NCBI GenBank assembly: GCA_963930645.1
Contig: OZ005652.1
Span: 264,199,356 to 264,263,355 of the forward strand
DNA length: 64,000 nt
Direction of reading: 5' to 3'
DNA from: Salticus scenicus
Taxonomy: Eukaryota; Arthropoda; Arachnida; Araneae; Salticidae
Below the pieces are notes generated by a model. The model was not told the DNA's origin. It was given only the letters and a program-made list of their open reading frames with translations, and searched no databases. The translations under genes and the position numbers were made by a program. Of this stretch, positions 45,612 to 57,512 are shown in pieces (the stretch's first letter is position 1; the number at the start of each line of letters is the position of its first letter).

Positions 45612-45679
45612 TAAATTATGTATACAAATTTTAATCATCTTATCTCTCTTTTTGGAACTTCTTACAAATTAATATACTA

Positions 45680-45722
<43 letters not shown>

Positions 45723-48325
45723 GTACAACGATAACATTTTGTCATGTCTTATAATTTATATATATATATATGTATATTGTGTTTGAAATTTGAAAAGTTT
45801 ATTCAAGGCGTAATTAATTGAAATTTATTTTTTAGGAAAATAAAGATTTATTTTGTAATTAATTAACAGATAATGAGTACTAAACATTAGAAAATATCAA
45901 GATGTAATTTATTGGGTGTAATCACCATAAATCTTTATTACTGATTTCAAATAATTTATGGTCAGAAATCAGTGACACATTTATATACACCCCTACGTGA
46001 ATGTAATATTTACAACATATTTTTTCAACTATACTTTAAATTAAAAACATCATTAAGATGTTTACTGTCAACTTAAACTTCTTCTAAGCATTATTGGAAG
46101 TAAATAATCGTCACTTTAAGCGTGAAGATTTTGTTAGGAAAAAAAAATGTTTATCGCCCTTTTTTAGCAAGAAGACATCAATTAAATAATGCGTTCCTCT
46201 AAATCCTCATTGAGGTCAACACATCACACATCGCTGTGCAGACATTGATATATCATACTTCAAGCGTAATACCAGTTATATTTTTTATTTTCTTGTACGT
46301 ATATAGAATTTCTATTTCTCTGAATTACCTTTGTGACATTTTCCGATACAATCATTTACGAAAATTTCCCAGATTTAGCCCTCATTCATTGATGAAACTT
46401 CAAGCAGATTGCAGATAGTTTTAATTTCATTGAAAATTCAGAGGAGACTTTAAATGAAGGATTCGGAAGATGATGAAAAAAATCATCGTGGGACGAAAAA
46501 AGGAAGGTTGTCAATTGAACAAAAGCTCAGTTGTAAATGATGGCGCCCCGCAGATTGTATGTCATGTCAAGACGTGACCGTGTCGATGGTAAGAGGAGAG
46601 AAGGTTGCCACCTTGCAAGAAAAAAATTAATCCCCTTAGTAGCAACTTGACATGTAGTAATGAAAAATTGTCTATGAGCGTATTCTACTTCTAGAAATTA
46701 AAAACTTTCTTTAAATTGCTTGTACAGTCGAAAATTGCGGTAATAGAAGTTTGGAACAACTCATTACCTAATGATAGTTCGACTTAGCTCATAATTTATA
46801 ACATCCTATGATTTGTCTTTGTCTTAAGTCAAGATTTATTATATTTAAAGCTTATTTAACTTTCCTTCGTAATTTATCTCAGAAGATAATAATAATAAAA
46901 AGGAAGAAAATGAAGGAAGGGAAGCTGCTCTACGAGAATCCTTTCCACATATAAATAAATTTTGTGACTTGACACATTTTTCCAATTGTTTCTTTTTGTG
47001 CATATGTATCCATAAATCTTAAGCTATTAAACGAGCAACTCTTGAATTTATATATATATATATATATTACTTTATTTTTCTTTTCTTTTCTTTTCTTTTC
47101 TTTTCTTTTTTCTTTCTTTTTTTTTTGGGGGGGGGGGGGAGGGGGGGGGGGGAACCGGCGTTCTCGAAAACGAATCTAATTATTTTCATGTAACTTGCAT
47201 CATATACTATTTCTGGTACCAGAAAATGAACATCCGTCAGCCTTTAGCAGTGACAATTTCACTAAATATGCTTGGAAAGTTACGAAATTTACAATGATTA
47301 TTGAGGTAACCTTACAGCATTTTTCGCTATGAAAATGGAGTAGGTAAATGTTACAGTTCACTTACAGGGACACTCAAAATATTTTTTATGGAAAAATAGT
47401 TTTATGACATTACACGTATACCACCGATACGAAAGTAATATGTATTACTGGAAGGTGCAGCAATATGACCATTTACTTTTTGATTGAAAAAAACATAAAT
47501 TTCGAAACCTAAGTGTTTTATCTTAAATGGAACCAAGCATTACATTATTACAAACCCTGCAGCTGCGTTTTAAACATGACGTCAGTTGTACTAAAAGTTT
47601 TTCGCACGTATAAGTTTAATTTTTGATGAAGTTTTATTTCAATTTAAATATTCAAGTTTTTCTTTTTTATGTTAAAAAAAGTTTTTTTTTTTCCTTGTAT
47701 GAACATAGTATATTTAGTGCTTTTAAAGTTATCAATGTTAAAGTCTAGACGGCAAGTACAATTCATATAATATAATGTGGAAAAAGAAGTATTAAGATTA
47801 AATTGTATTATTCTGTTTTAACAATAATATTTTCAATATCATTAAAACGTCACATTTTTATTAAAAATTAATAAGTGTTTTTTTTCCCTTTCTTGAAATT
47901 TATAATTGTAATCTGGTGTGTCACTCACATGACTTTCTCTTACTCTTCATTTCAATGCTATAAAAGCAGATTATAGATTAAGGAGTAAGATAACAAGTAC
48001 ATAAAACCATACTTTAAAAACATTTAAAAATAGTTTTAGAAACTGTATTGTTAGACATTTGTTCATTTTGAGGGACCTTCCGCCTCCTCAACGCTCCATT
48101 CAGAATAGTACATAAATTCATAAAAGTTTAAGACTATTATTATTTAAATGTTTATTTTAATTTATTCATTCAGACAAATTTCATTCACACTACATTTTAA
48201 AGCTTAACAACTTTGATCAATATTTTAATGGCAAACGTTTATGATCTTCAAAAAACTCGCGTTGAATTTCTTGTAATTATTTTATTTGCACTTTATGTTG
48301 ATAACAGTGATATCTATATATATAA
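45612..48325. other. No recognisable gene; several low-complexity tracts and a unique block
   Basis: TA runs lie at 45685-45721, 45757-45771 and 47048-47067. A (TTTTC)n tract followed by about 28 G with one A lies at 47081-47152. A family A relic with AAAATGGAGTAGGTAAATG and TTACAGGGACACTCAAAAT lies at about 47240-47430. The 46440-46660 stretch is unique, purine-rich and less AT-biased, with TGATGGCGCCCCGCAGATTG and a GATGGTAAGAGG that could be a splice donor context; no frame supports an exon. Confidence 0.4.
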
Positions 48326-48329
48326 ATAG

Positions 48330-48780
48330 CTAAGAGATATCCTTGGACTCTTTGTCTGTGTATGGACGCACCGAGTACTTCTCTAAAGCTTCCTTCTCTT
48401 CTTTTTCTTTTCCTTCTTTCCTCTTTCTGTTCCTTCTTCTTCTTCTTCTTCTTCCTTCTTCCTTCTTCTCCTTCTTCTTTCTTTTTCTTCTTTCTTCTAC
48501 TTCTTCTTCTTTTCTCTTTCTTCTTATTTTCCTTTTTCTTCTTCCTTCTTCTTTTTCTTCTTCTTCTTTCTTCTCTTTCTTTTTATATTTCTTCTTCTTT
48601 TTATTCTTCTCTTTCTTTTTTTTTCTTCTTTCCTCTTTCTTCTTTTTCTTTTTGTTTTTCTCCTTTCCCTTCTTCTTCTCTTCTCTTTTTCTTCCTTCTC
48701 TTCTTGTTCTTGTTCTTCTTTTTTGTCTTTCTATTCTTTTTATTTTTCTTCTTTCTCTAAAGCTTCCTCTATTGCTGGAA
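48330..48780. repeat. Polypyrimidine/polypurine tract of about 400 bp
   Basis: From about 48378 to 48765 the plus strand is almost only T and C, mostly TTC and TTTC units with irregular spacing. Frames on both strands remain open (168 codons Lys/Glu/Arg-rich on the minus strand; Phe/Leu/Ser-rich on the plus strand), as expected for such a tract. Not a gene. Confidence 0.9.
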
Positions 48781-49007
48781 GAAGTGTAGCTTCTAAAAAT
48801 GGTTTCGTTAACAAACTTTGATCTATTGTCAAGCAAACAGCATCAGGCCGAGTTTTGTACTTTTCGAGTTTGATTTTTAAATTTTTTCCACATTCGGAAT
48901 TCGGTTCGTTCCCAAAACGGGGCTTTTCTAGTACTTAAATAAGTCGCTAAAAACTTAATTTTCGGGTTCCAAGAAATTTCGTCCCAACTACAAGTCCACT
49001 GCAAAGC

Positions 49008-49053
49008 ATCCCCTGGAAGAAACGTCCCCAAGGCGACGTTTCTTCCAGGGGAT
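49008..49053. repeat. Perfect 19-bp hairpin with an 8-base loop
   Basis: ATCCCCTGGAAGAAACGTC at 49008-49026 is exactly reverse-complemented at 49035-49053 (GACGTTTCTTCCAGGGGAT), with CCCAAGGC between. It is GC-richer than its surroundings. Confidence 0.95.
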
Positions 49054-49059
49054 AAAAGC

Positions 49060-50700
49060 GGTGAAAAATCATACGATTTTCAAAACACCCAATTTTAATT
49101 TTCTGAAATTATTTGTTTTTAAATTATGCAGATAACATACATATACAGAGATCAGCAGCTAAAAAATTAATTTTAATATTCAAAGAACCCAAAAAAGCGT
49201 GATTACAGAAAAAAAAAAGACAGCGTGGGATTTTTAATTCAAATTAGTGCTTTGTTTACTATAGAGCATAAGAAAGTAACTGTCATTCCTCAGCACTTTT
49301 TGTGGAATTGGTAAAATTTAGTAAAGCACTTCCATTAATAACATTCAATATAGAAGAATCTATTCACACAATTTTGGGTGACCCTGTATACTGCCTATAA
49401 ATTATTCCATACGTAAGACAATATACTTAAATTTAGTACAGTATGAAAAACAAGTGCGACAACTTGAAATGCACTTTCAATGATTTCTAAATAATTGTCC
49501 AAAATGTATCCGAATTATTTTGTGTGGCTTCTAAACGAATGTTATATAATTTTCATATCTTATCTTATACTAAACATGATTTTATGCATACAAAAAATAT
49601 TTGTTCATTTCACTTTGTTTAGTGTAGTCTAAAGGTGGTAAACTGAACCTACGAGAAATTTCGCCATAGGCGTAATGTATTGGAATTCCTTTGGATGTCT
49701 CTGTACGTACACGGACCAGTCGCGTGATCTCAACGAAAATTTTAGGGTAGCATCCCTATATAATACAAACAGAGAATACCGAGTTTGGACTTACTGATAT
49801 TATTTCTTTCGGAGTTATGATGATAAGAGATACACACACAGACCAACCGCTAAAAACATTATTTTTGGATTCATGTCACATCAAAACGTGTGAATATGGA
49901 AAATAACCTCAATTTTAAGAATTCAATGTGGTTTATTCAGTTTTGCGTTCAGTTAACTGCAAATATAAAGTATACGGTGGATTTGGGCGAAGTTTGGTAA
50001 ACACATGATGTGAGATTAATTAGAATTAAATAACTATACATTTCACAAAATATTCTATAATTTATAAATATATATAATTTGAGTGGTACTTTGAAAAAAT
50101 TTAAAAGTAAACTTGCGATACAAAGCAAATCAATATTAGAATACGATGGGAAAATATTTATGGATAAACTAATAATTAGTAATAACATTTAAACAAATAT
50201 TATTGGACGATTAGTTAGCAAAACTTCTAAACCGAGATTACAATTTTAATATTCTTTATTGTAGTACACAATGTTGAATCATTTGAAACAGAAGGAAAGT
50301 TTTAATTTTACTGACACATATTATGCACGGGATATAAACCTTTAATTTATATTTATTTTAAAAGTCCACCGAAAAAAAATATAGATACTGTACCGATTGC
50401 TTATTAAAGATATTTACATCAAATAATGTTTTATTAAAGTAGTAAGATTTTAAAACCCTCCTACTTTTATATCTGTATGTCATACTTAAAGAAATGAGTA
50501 GATAACCTATGTGTTCAATGAATATTAAAATGTTAAAAATAAAGAATACAGCTGCATCAAGCAATTTGAAGTATTATTCTATAATAATGGTATAATTAAT
50601 AAACGCTCTGGGTATTATAGAATTTTTCTGAAAAAAAAAATGCTTTGAGTCTAATTTTTGAAGTATGTTTTCTATTATATCATGCATTTTTTAACCGTAT
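49060..50700. other. No recognisable gene; LINE-tail-like segment at about 49620-49900
   Basis: The 49620-49900 segment has TTGGATGTCTCTGTACGTAC, CTTTCGGAGTTATGATG and GAGATACACACACAGACC, the style of other retroelement tails in this window. The rest is AT-rich without structure. Confidence 0.4.
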
Positions 50701-50875
50701 TATACAGTATGTCCATAAAAGAATGTCCCAGTTATAAATTTGAATAGTATCAACTATAAGCGTTGTAGAGTGTTGGTTCAAAGTCCCAATTAAAGAGTAG
50801 CTCAAACAGTTTTAGATAAGCGTATGCGCGAGTAATGCTTAGTTGTTTTCTCGCTTGCAGCGCCACACGCGCAAA

Positions 50876-51112
50876 ATGGCGACTCCTGAGCGTTAAAGCG
50901 TTTTGTATTCTGCAATTTGATAAAAGTCAATCTGCAATTTCATTTTAGTTCAACGTGCGTTTCGTTTAAAGTTTAAATGTGATCCCCCTGTGGCAAAAAC
51001 ATCCACTAATGATATAGGCAATTCGAAATGACCGGATTTGTTTGTAAAGAAGAAGCACGGGAAGACCAAAGTGTGGGAAGAATTGGACTACAGGTTGGAT
51101 GTGTACCGTATA
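50876..51112 (+). pseudogene. N-terminal scrap of the outer transposase
   Basis: Begins MATPER at an ATG (50876) and then hits a stop. Downstream frames keep VQRAFRLKFKCDPPVAKT, then QFEMTGFVCKEEA, and finally VWEELDYRLDV just before the inserted element. The family is a very common arthropod mariner-type transposase whose proteins start MATPE and end ...GAHIEHL. Several stops, frameshifts and a large central deletion separate the helix-turn-helix region from the last residues: the whole DDE domain is missing. Confidence 0.7.
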
Positions 51113-52358
51113 CAGGCTGATTCAAAATAAGTGTGACCAATTTCAGAGCACCAGAAATTTTTATTGAATTAAGTTATTTACATGAAATTTTCAATGTGAT
51201 ATCCTTTAGCATAGTACACTTTACGTAAACGTTTAGGCCAAGCCAAAAGAGGTTTTTCGATCATTTTTGGGAGTATTTTTTCAACTTCCTCTTTGATTAC
51301 TTTTTGAAGCCCTTGAAGTGTTCTTACTTTACGTCTACTTAATTGTTTTTTAAGTATCCCCATAAAAAATAATCGCAAGGAGCACAGTCAGGGGATGATG
51401 GTAGCCATTTCTCAGGAGGAAGAATTTTTATCTTTCAGCCATTTTATAGTTGATTTTGCAGTATGACTTGGTGCAGAATCTTGGTGAAAAATAAAGTTTC
51501 CTTGAGGGTAAAGACGTTTACTTTCTTTGATCATGTGCTTCAGAACTTTATTCTGATAGTATTTAGCATCAATTTTAGCCTTTGGTTTGACAAAAAATGG
51601 TTTTGTTAAGCCTTTAGAGGACATTCCCATCCATACCATAACACCTGACGGCCAGCTTGCCTTTTGCAAAACAGCTGCGTCTTTGCGACGCTTTTCGCGT
51701 GAAATATATTGTATCTTTGTTTTGCCAGTTGTGGATGATAGATGAAAAAGAGCTTCATCCGAAGTTATCCATGTTTTGTATCTACCTTTGCGTAACATTA
51801 AATACAGAGGCCAAGAACATTTTCTTCGTTTTTCTACGGTCTTTGCAGACATTTGATGACAGACTGGTTTATACACTTTTTTATAACCAATTTTCTTTAT
51901 CTGACGACAAATTGTCGTTTGCGATACCTGTAGTTTCTTTGCTAAAGTTCTTTGAGGCAGAGGATTTTCTACAGCGATAAGTCTTTTTAGCTTCTTTTTT
52001 TCTTTTTCACCAAGCATTTCCTTTCGTCCACATTTTTTCCCCGGAGCTTTTGATTGCCAGCCAGATTTTATTTCTTTTCGAAGTTTAGATAGTAATCCAT
52101 TAGAAAAATATCTTTTTTGAATTTTAAATGCTTTTTTTATAACAGAATTTGAGCACCCGTCCTTCAAAAGCTTTAAAATTTCGTTTCGGGTTTGATGATC
52201 TAATTTCGGAGCCATAATTTACTCCCACTAATAAAAATAGCTAGACTGGTAATTTAAACGTCTAACTTTTAAAATAATACCGGTGGTAAAGCGATTAAAG
52301 TTTACCATAAATAGTTACGTGCTATTAAAATTGGTCACACTAATTTTGAATCAACCTG
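51113..52358 (-). mobile_element. Inner Tc1/mariner element, 1246 bp
   Basis: The left end CAGGCTGATTCAAAATAAG then TGTGACCAATTT, and the right end (reverse complement CAGGTTGATTCAAAATTAG then TGTGACCAATTT), are inverted for about 32 bp. TA lies directly outside both ends (51111-51112 and 52359-52360). Complete in structure, with one transposase gene on the minus strand that carries frameshifts. Confidence 0.9.
51178..52215 (-). pseudogene. Tc1/mariner transposase of the inner element, frameshifted near its C-terminus
   Basis: Starts at an ATG (complement of 52213-52215) and reads 267 codons. Residues 8-30 and 88-110 form two helix-turn-helix units (RTLAKKLQVSQTTICRQIKK is the second). The first catalytic Asp is D153 in WITSDEALFHL and the second is D246 in FIFHQDSAPSH. 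The frame then breaks after KDKNSSS. The third catalytic block, a PDCAPCDYFLWG stretch at about 51358-51390 (Asp codon at 51372-51374), is in a second frame. The final 50-odd residues, ending at 51178, are in a third frame. At least two small indels therefore kill it. Third residue Asp rather than Glu places it with mariner-like rather than classic Tc1 enzymes. Otherwise well preserved, so it is a recent casualty. Confidence 0.9.
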
Positions 52359-52360
52359 TA

Positions 52361-52390
52361 ACTAAAGGTGCACATATTGAACATTTGTAA
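52361..52390 (+). pseudogene. C-terminal scrap of the outer transposase
   Basis: Directly after the inner element the outer gene resumes and reads TKGAHIEHL followed by TAA at 52388-52390, the usual C-terminus of the MATPE-type family. This fixes the inner insertion within the last ten codons of the outer gene. Confidence 0.7.
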
Positions 52391-52639
52391 GAAAAGCTAG
52401 GTTAGTTTACCTTCAATTTGATGTACGATTTGTTGTAAATAGTCTAAATTAAACTGTTATAATATACCATTGAAACTGGGACATTCTTTTATAGACAGCC
52501 TGTATTTTAGAATGTTATATGTTCAAGGCTCAATTTTGTTTTATGAACAAATAGGTTCGATCATTCAAAGTAATTTTAGTGAGCGTTTAAATATTTTTGA
52601 ATTATTCTGTGCATTTTACATTAGAAAAAAATTTGGCCA

Positions 52640-53520
52640 TCCCATATTGTGGCTGTCATAAACCTTTCTTCTATATCGCTCTATATAAATGCGCAACTTA
52701 CAGTTCAACATGCACAAATTTTAAAATAGCTTCTCAGAATAAAGATTTTACATATGGAGTTTATTGCAATTTTAACCAACAGATGCTGAGATGTAGTCAT
52801 GTGAAAATTCACAGAAGAGGATAAATAGCAGTGCCACCTAGCAGTCGATATTGATTCAGAATAAATCAACATTCATTTTCATAATAGTTATCTCACATAT
52901 CAAGTTTGGTGCATTTACATGCCACAAAAGTTGAGATTTACACTTCTTATTCACGGGGTAAATTTCAGGCCAGCAGCACCAGTTATCAGACTATCTGCAA
53001 CCAAACTAAATCGGCATAATGTTTCCTAATGGCCCTCTCATATACCAAATTTTGTGCAATTCTTATACAATAGAATCTTCCTGTTTACGGGAAAATTTGT
53101 GACATAGTAACGCCCCCTATCGGCCGATATGCACTCAAATTAAAACAACATAAAGTCCATCTCACATATCAAGTTTTGTTCGATCATGCACAATAGAACC
53201 TGAGACATAGTCCTCTCTTAAATGGGAGATATCACAATACAGAAGTGTCATCTATTGAGAGTTTTACACCAAAAGTAAGCGCTGATAAGCACTAATATAT
53301 GTCATGGTGCAGTTATATATAAATTTATATGTAGCTCTGTGTATTAAATCCTGAGATACAGTTGAAACAAAATTTTTGTCACACATACATAGACACACAA
53401 ACAGACATATTTTAAAGATGATCAAATCTTGTTCTGGACCTTTTGAAACGTAAAAATCCATCGAAAACCGGAAGTCAAAAATTTTTACGAATCCACTATT
53501 TTCTTCTATTAAAGAAAATA
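52640..53520 (+). repeat. LINE-like tail, tandem modules
   Basis: CTCACATATCAAGTTTGGT..CATT (near 52891) and CTCACATATCAAGTTTTGTTCG (near 53161) are two module copies. The block ends with ACACATACATAGACACACAAACAGACATA, GGACCTTTTGAAACGTAAAAATCC and AAACCGGAAGTCAAAAATTT, the order seen in non-LTR element tails. The first 160 bases share words with 40190-40350. Confidence 0.5.
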
Positions 53521-53524
53521 AAAA

Positions 53525-54349
53525 TTATTTCACGCGTAATTTAGTTATTGTAAAAGTAGTTTTTGCCGATATTTGTAGATAATTAATATAAGATGGTCTT
53601 CGTGATCATACACAGTAATTTTCTTTTAGTGTTAAAAATATTTCAAACTTATGAGAGTTATTTTTCTGTTTTTTCTAAAACCACTCAATGCACTCGTTTT
53701 GAAATGTTTTCTGTTATCTTTGTTGATCGCGCTCCACAGGCTAAAATTAAAAAAATTCTTCAGTTTCCAACTGTTAAATAAGAGTTATTACTAAATATAT
53801 TTTATATATTATACAAAATACGTTACTAAACATAAAGAAGTTCAACATTGATTTTTTTTAAATTATTATTTTAAAAATGACTCATATCTTTTTACCTATT
53901 TTAAACTGTGCAAGTAATTTTCTTTCTGTTTTTACTTTTTGTAGTATTTTGTTTCTATTCATCTGTCTGTTTTTTCATTAATCTGTGGTAAAATTGTCGT
54001 TATACTGAACATTTTTATCAAATACTTCTTGTTTGATACATCTTTCAAATTGTGAACTTTCAATTTGAGCATTTTTAGCCTTTTTAAATTAAAGTGTTTG
54101 CATTTCCCCAAATATGTCTTCTTTGCTGTCTGTTAAAGTTTTTACACTTTTTTTTAATACATTATAAAATTTAATTTTTTTTTTTTACACAAGTTTGAAC
54201 GTACTTCATTTCACACATAATATTTATTACATAAATAGTAAACAAACGTGCAAATTCATGGTAATATATCATAATTTGAAGCCGTAAAACACTCATCTAT
54301 TCCTTCATATTATCAATCAATTAAATTCTAATGAATTAATGCAACTACT
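53525..54349. other. No feature seen
   Basis: AT-rich; a 62-codon frame at 53593-53781 gives no recognisable motif. Confidence 0.45.
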
Positions 54350-55090
54350 TCTGCATCTAAATTTTTTTCGGGAACTTATAAATAGTTGTCCTTCTTCCAA
54401 GCTGACCTTGACCTAGCATTATAGTTCATCCACCTCATTTTCCGATCTATAAATCAACAAACATTTGCCGATTCGTTGTCTGTAAAAGACAAATATGCAA
54501 TTGCTGTACTAATCATTTGTTATCGGTCCTCATTTTAGTAGGAGTGGGGGGCACACTTATTTTATTTAATTCCTTCCCGTGATCAAAAACTTATATCCAT
54601 TAATTACCAACTTCCTCTTCAAGTTCTGGTTGACACCTATTGTTCTCATGGCAAAAAAATATGTAAAGAAAACGACAAAAACATGCCATTATCGGGGTTT
54701 CCGATCTGCGCAGTGTAGTTGTGCACCAATAGTTGCATATAAACGAAGGCATTAGGAGGTCCATAATTGTAATGTTTATCTGCAAGCAAAATATTCAGTA
54801 TTCTAGTGGTATCGAGAGCTGGAACAATGTGAAAAAGAAGATAAATTGGAAGAGCAAAAGAGTTGGAGATCGCTATCGAGATTGCTTCTTTTTATTTTAA
54901 GAGTTGACACCTGCCCAGAACATCAAGAGTAAGTGCGTAGTACTGCAGACAATTTGAGGATGTGTCTGTTGCAGAGGCATGCTGCAATAAATCACGACAG
55001 AAACAAGTGACGAAAAGTGAAGCACGTATTCACTATACCTCAGAATATGCATTCGTGGTCACACTAGACCAGTAGCCCAAAACAATGAAT
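54350..55090. other. Unique, less AT-rich block with a nuclear-receptor-type site
   Basis: About 740 bp of non-repetitive sequence with near-normal composition. TGACCTTGACCT at 54403-54414 is the reverse complement of AGGTCAAGGTCA, which contains the TCAAGGTCA extended half-site bound by FTZ-F1/ERR-type receptors. No frame supports a gene (61 codons at most). A conserved non-coding element is possible. Confidence 0.35.
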
Positions 55091-55170
55091 GACTACATTA
55101 AGATAACCGATGTAGTAGCATAACTTTTCATTTTCACTGCAATTCTGATTATTGAGCGATAGTAAAATTT

Positions 55171-56166
55171 TTTAGGGATCTCGGCACCTCTTTGACTTAG
55201 CACCACTGAAGGTTTCGTATAAAAGCTTATATTATCAGTTAATATTTATGAATTATTATTTATGAATTGAACTATATTAGGTTTGTTTAGTAAAATATAT
55301 ATTCAAGTAACAATTCTTGTGGTTTTTGATACATTTTTTACAGATTTGAAATCTTTAAATTGCAGTTTTTTAGTTAGCATTTTTCATTATATTACAAACG
55401 TTAAAACTTCTACAGATACTTGAACAAAGATAATCTATATATTTTTTGGATATTTAATAGATACTACTTAAAAAATTGGGGATTGATTTTGAAATTTATT
55501 CATTAATTATTGGGGAAAAAATTAAAAAAAAGCGTTTGTCTATGTAAAAATCTGAAATAAAAAAATAAAGATTTTTGTTATATTTTTATTTCTAATAATT
55601 TCTTTTTTTTTTTTTTTTTTTTTTTTTCAGAGATATTGCAAAATCCATCTTTAATTTTTTAAAGTACAATCGGTAACAAAAGTGTCCGAACACTAGCAAA
55701 AATTCCTATGTAGAAAAGTGCACTTCATACGGTTTTGTTAAATAAATCCTTATCGAATCATGTTCTTACACTGACTAAGAACAGGATTCGACAAGGATTT
55801 ATTTAACAAAACCGTATGAAGTGTACTTTTTTTACATAGGAATTTTTGCTAGTGTTCGGACACTTTTGTTACCGACTATAGGTTCTGATAAACAGCCAAA
55901 ATAAATATCAAATATTTTCTTAAATATCTGTAGAAGATTTAGCCTTTTGAAGATCATGATATAATGCAAAAGTGCAAACTGAGAAAACGAAATTTAAAGG
56001 TTTCAAATCTGTGAAAAATGTATCAAAATGTATAAGAATTGTTACCTGAATACATATTTTACTATACATACCTTAAATAGTTCAATTTATAAATATGAAA
56101 TGGAAATATACGCTTTTGTATGAAATCTTCAGTGGTGCCACGTTAAAGCTGCCAAGTTCCCCTAAA
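55171..56166. mobile_element. About 1-kb foldback element
   Basis: The left arm (about 55171-55450) and right arm (about 55885-56166) are reverse complements with divergence: GCACCACTGAAGGTTTCGTA near 55201 against a GCACCACTGAAGATTTCATA on the minus strand near 56138; AGTAAAATATATATTCAAGTAACAATTCTTG against AGTAAAATATGTATTCAGGTAACAATTCTTA; GATACATTTTTTACAGATTTGAAA against its partner. The ends share TTTAGGG. A 212-bp MITE has inserted in the right part. Confidence 0.75.
55667..55878. mobile_element. 212-bp hairpin MITE with about 100-bp near-perfect arms
   Basis: From TCGGTAACAAAAGTGTCCG at the left to CGGACACTTTTGTTACCGA at the right, nearly the whole element is one inverted repeat with a loop of only about 7 bases (CACTGAC). 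I count about six differences in roughly 100 pairs. TA flanks both sides (55665-55666 and 55879-55880). No coding capacity. Confidence 0.92.
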
Positions 56167-56167
56167 T

Positions 56168-56606
56168 GTGTTAAAATGATCACCCAAACTCGATAATCTT
56201 TTTTTTTTTAAGCGATTACAATGCGATAATCAGTGTAACATTACTTTTTATTTTCCCAGAAATTCTCGCTATTGGATTTTATTAAAAGTTTAAAAAGAGG
56301 TAGTACCTTTCGAAAACAAAAATTGTGTATAAAAGTGTGAAAGGCAGTCCAAATAAGTTTGCTGATGCTGAGACAGAAGAGTCTCGAAAAGCTTTTGAAT
56401 GAAAGATTAAGGTGTTTTTCAATGATTTTTATGTAATTTAGCCTGCATTTCATTGACGTTTACTTAAAAATTGTGCATTTTGATATTCTTGTTTGATTCA
56501 TCATCAATAGAAAACTTTTACTGTTTCTAAAGTGAAATAATTTGTGCAACAAAGAACAATGTTTAAATATTTAAGCCTGATTTTGAAATTAAACATATTT
56601 ACTTTA

Positions 56607-56665
<59 letters not shown>

Positions 56666-57512
56666 AAACAAATAAAAAAAAAAAAAAAAAAAAAAAAAAT
56701 TCGTTTTTCCTGCAAGATAACTTAAAAAATATATATAGCATAATTCCTGAAACAAAGTAAAACTAAATACTTCCTTCTAGTTTCAAAATTATCTGGTATA
56801 TAAATATTGTAAAAAATATATATAATTCAAATAATTTTGAAAATATTTGTAATTTTTTCATTGATCATGCTATAAAAAAAATTTTTTTTTTTTGTTCGCA
56901 TTATCAAAACTGAGTTCAGAGAATAAAAATCCATACATACAAAATATATCTAAAATATGAATGTTTTTCTTTCATACCATTTTTTGAAAACTGTGGGAAT
57001 GAGTAAAAATCAGAAATTTAAAACATGAAATTTAAAAATTTATTTTTAAAGGGCAAGTATGGATTTGATTTTGCACTTTTAATTGTAGCGGGCGTAATTC
57101 TCATTCGTTTGTGATACAGTTTCTTTTAAAAAATTCGTAATATTCTAATTAATTTGAATTAAGCATTGAAAATAGTTTTCAAAAATTCATTTTTTGAAGA
57201 CTGAAAGGTCCTGTATTAACTTAAATATATTAAAATTTTTTTAAAAATTTTAATTTTTTCACGATATATTTGTATAAAGATTTTCTGCATTTGTATAGTT
57301 CATACTAATAAAAAACACTTTTAAAAAAGTGTCTTTTTGTTTATAATTTTTTATTTCATTTGTATTTAAATACCTCAAATTTTATTCTATTTTTATATTG
57401 ATTTATTTCATTTTCATTTTAATTAATTAATTAATTTTTATTTATTTATTTTCTTTTATTTCTTTCAATTTTCCTTTTTTTTTTTTTTTTTTTTTTTACG
57501 AAATATAGGAAA
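56168..57512. other. No recognisable gene; simple repeats
   Basis: A (TA)n run at 56612-56661 and an A run at 56675-56699 lie together. T-rich and A-rich sequence continues to a T run at 57475-57497 that abuts the PLE relic. Confidence 0.5.

Larger units (their letters stand above)
50705..52502. mobile_element. Outer mariner-type transposon, with a second transposon inside
   Basis: The left end CAGTATGTCCATAAAAGAATG followed by TCCCAGTT and the right end (reverse complement CAGGCTGTCTATAAAAGAATG then TCCCAGTT) are inverted. TA flanks at 50703-50704 and 52503-52504. Its own transposase survives as two scraps (50876-51112 and 52361-52390). The complete element 51113-52358 interrupts it at a TA. 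Confidence 0.85.

Noticed and set aside
48330..48836. 168-codon Lys/Glu/Arg-rich frame and its Phe/Leu/Ser-rich counterparts
   Set aside because: Simple consequence of the polypurine/polypyrimidine tract; no motif and no gene structure.
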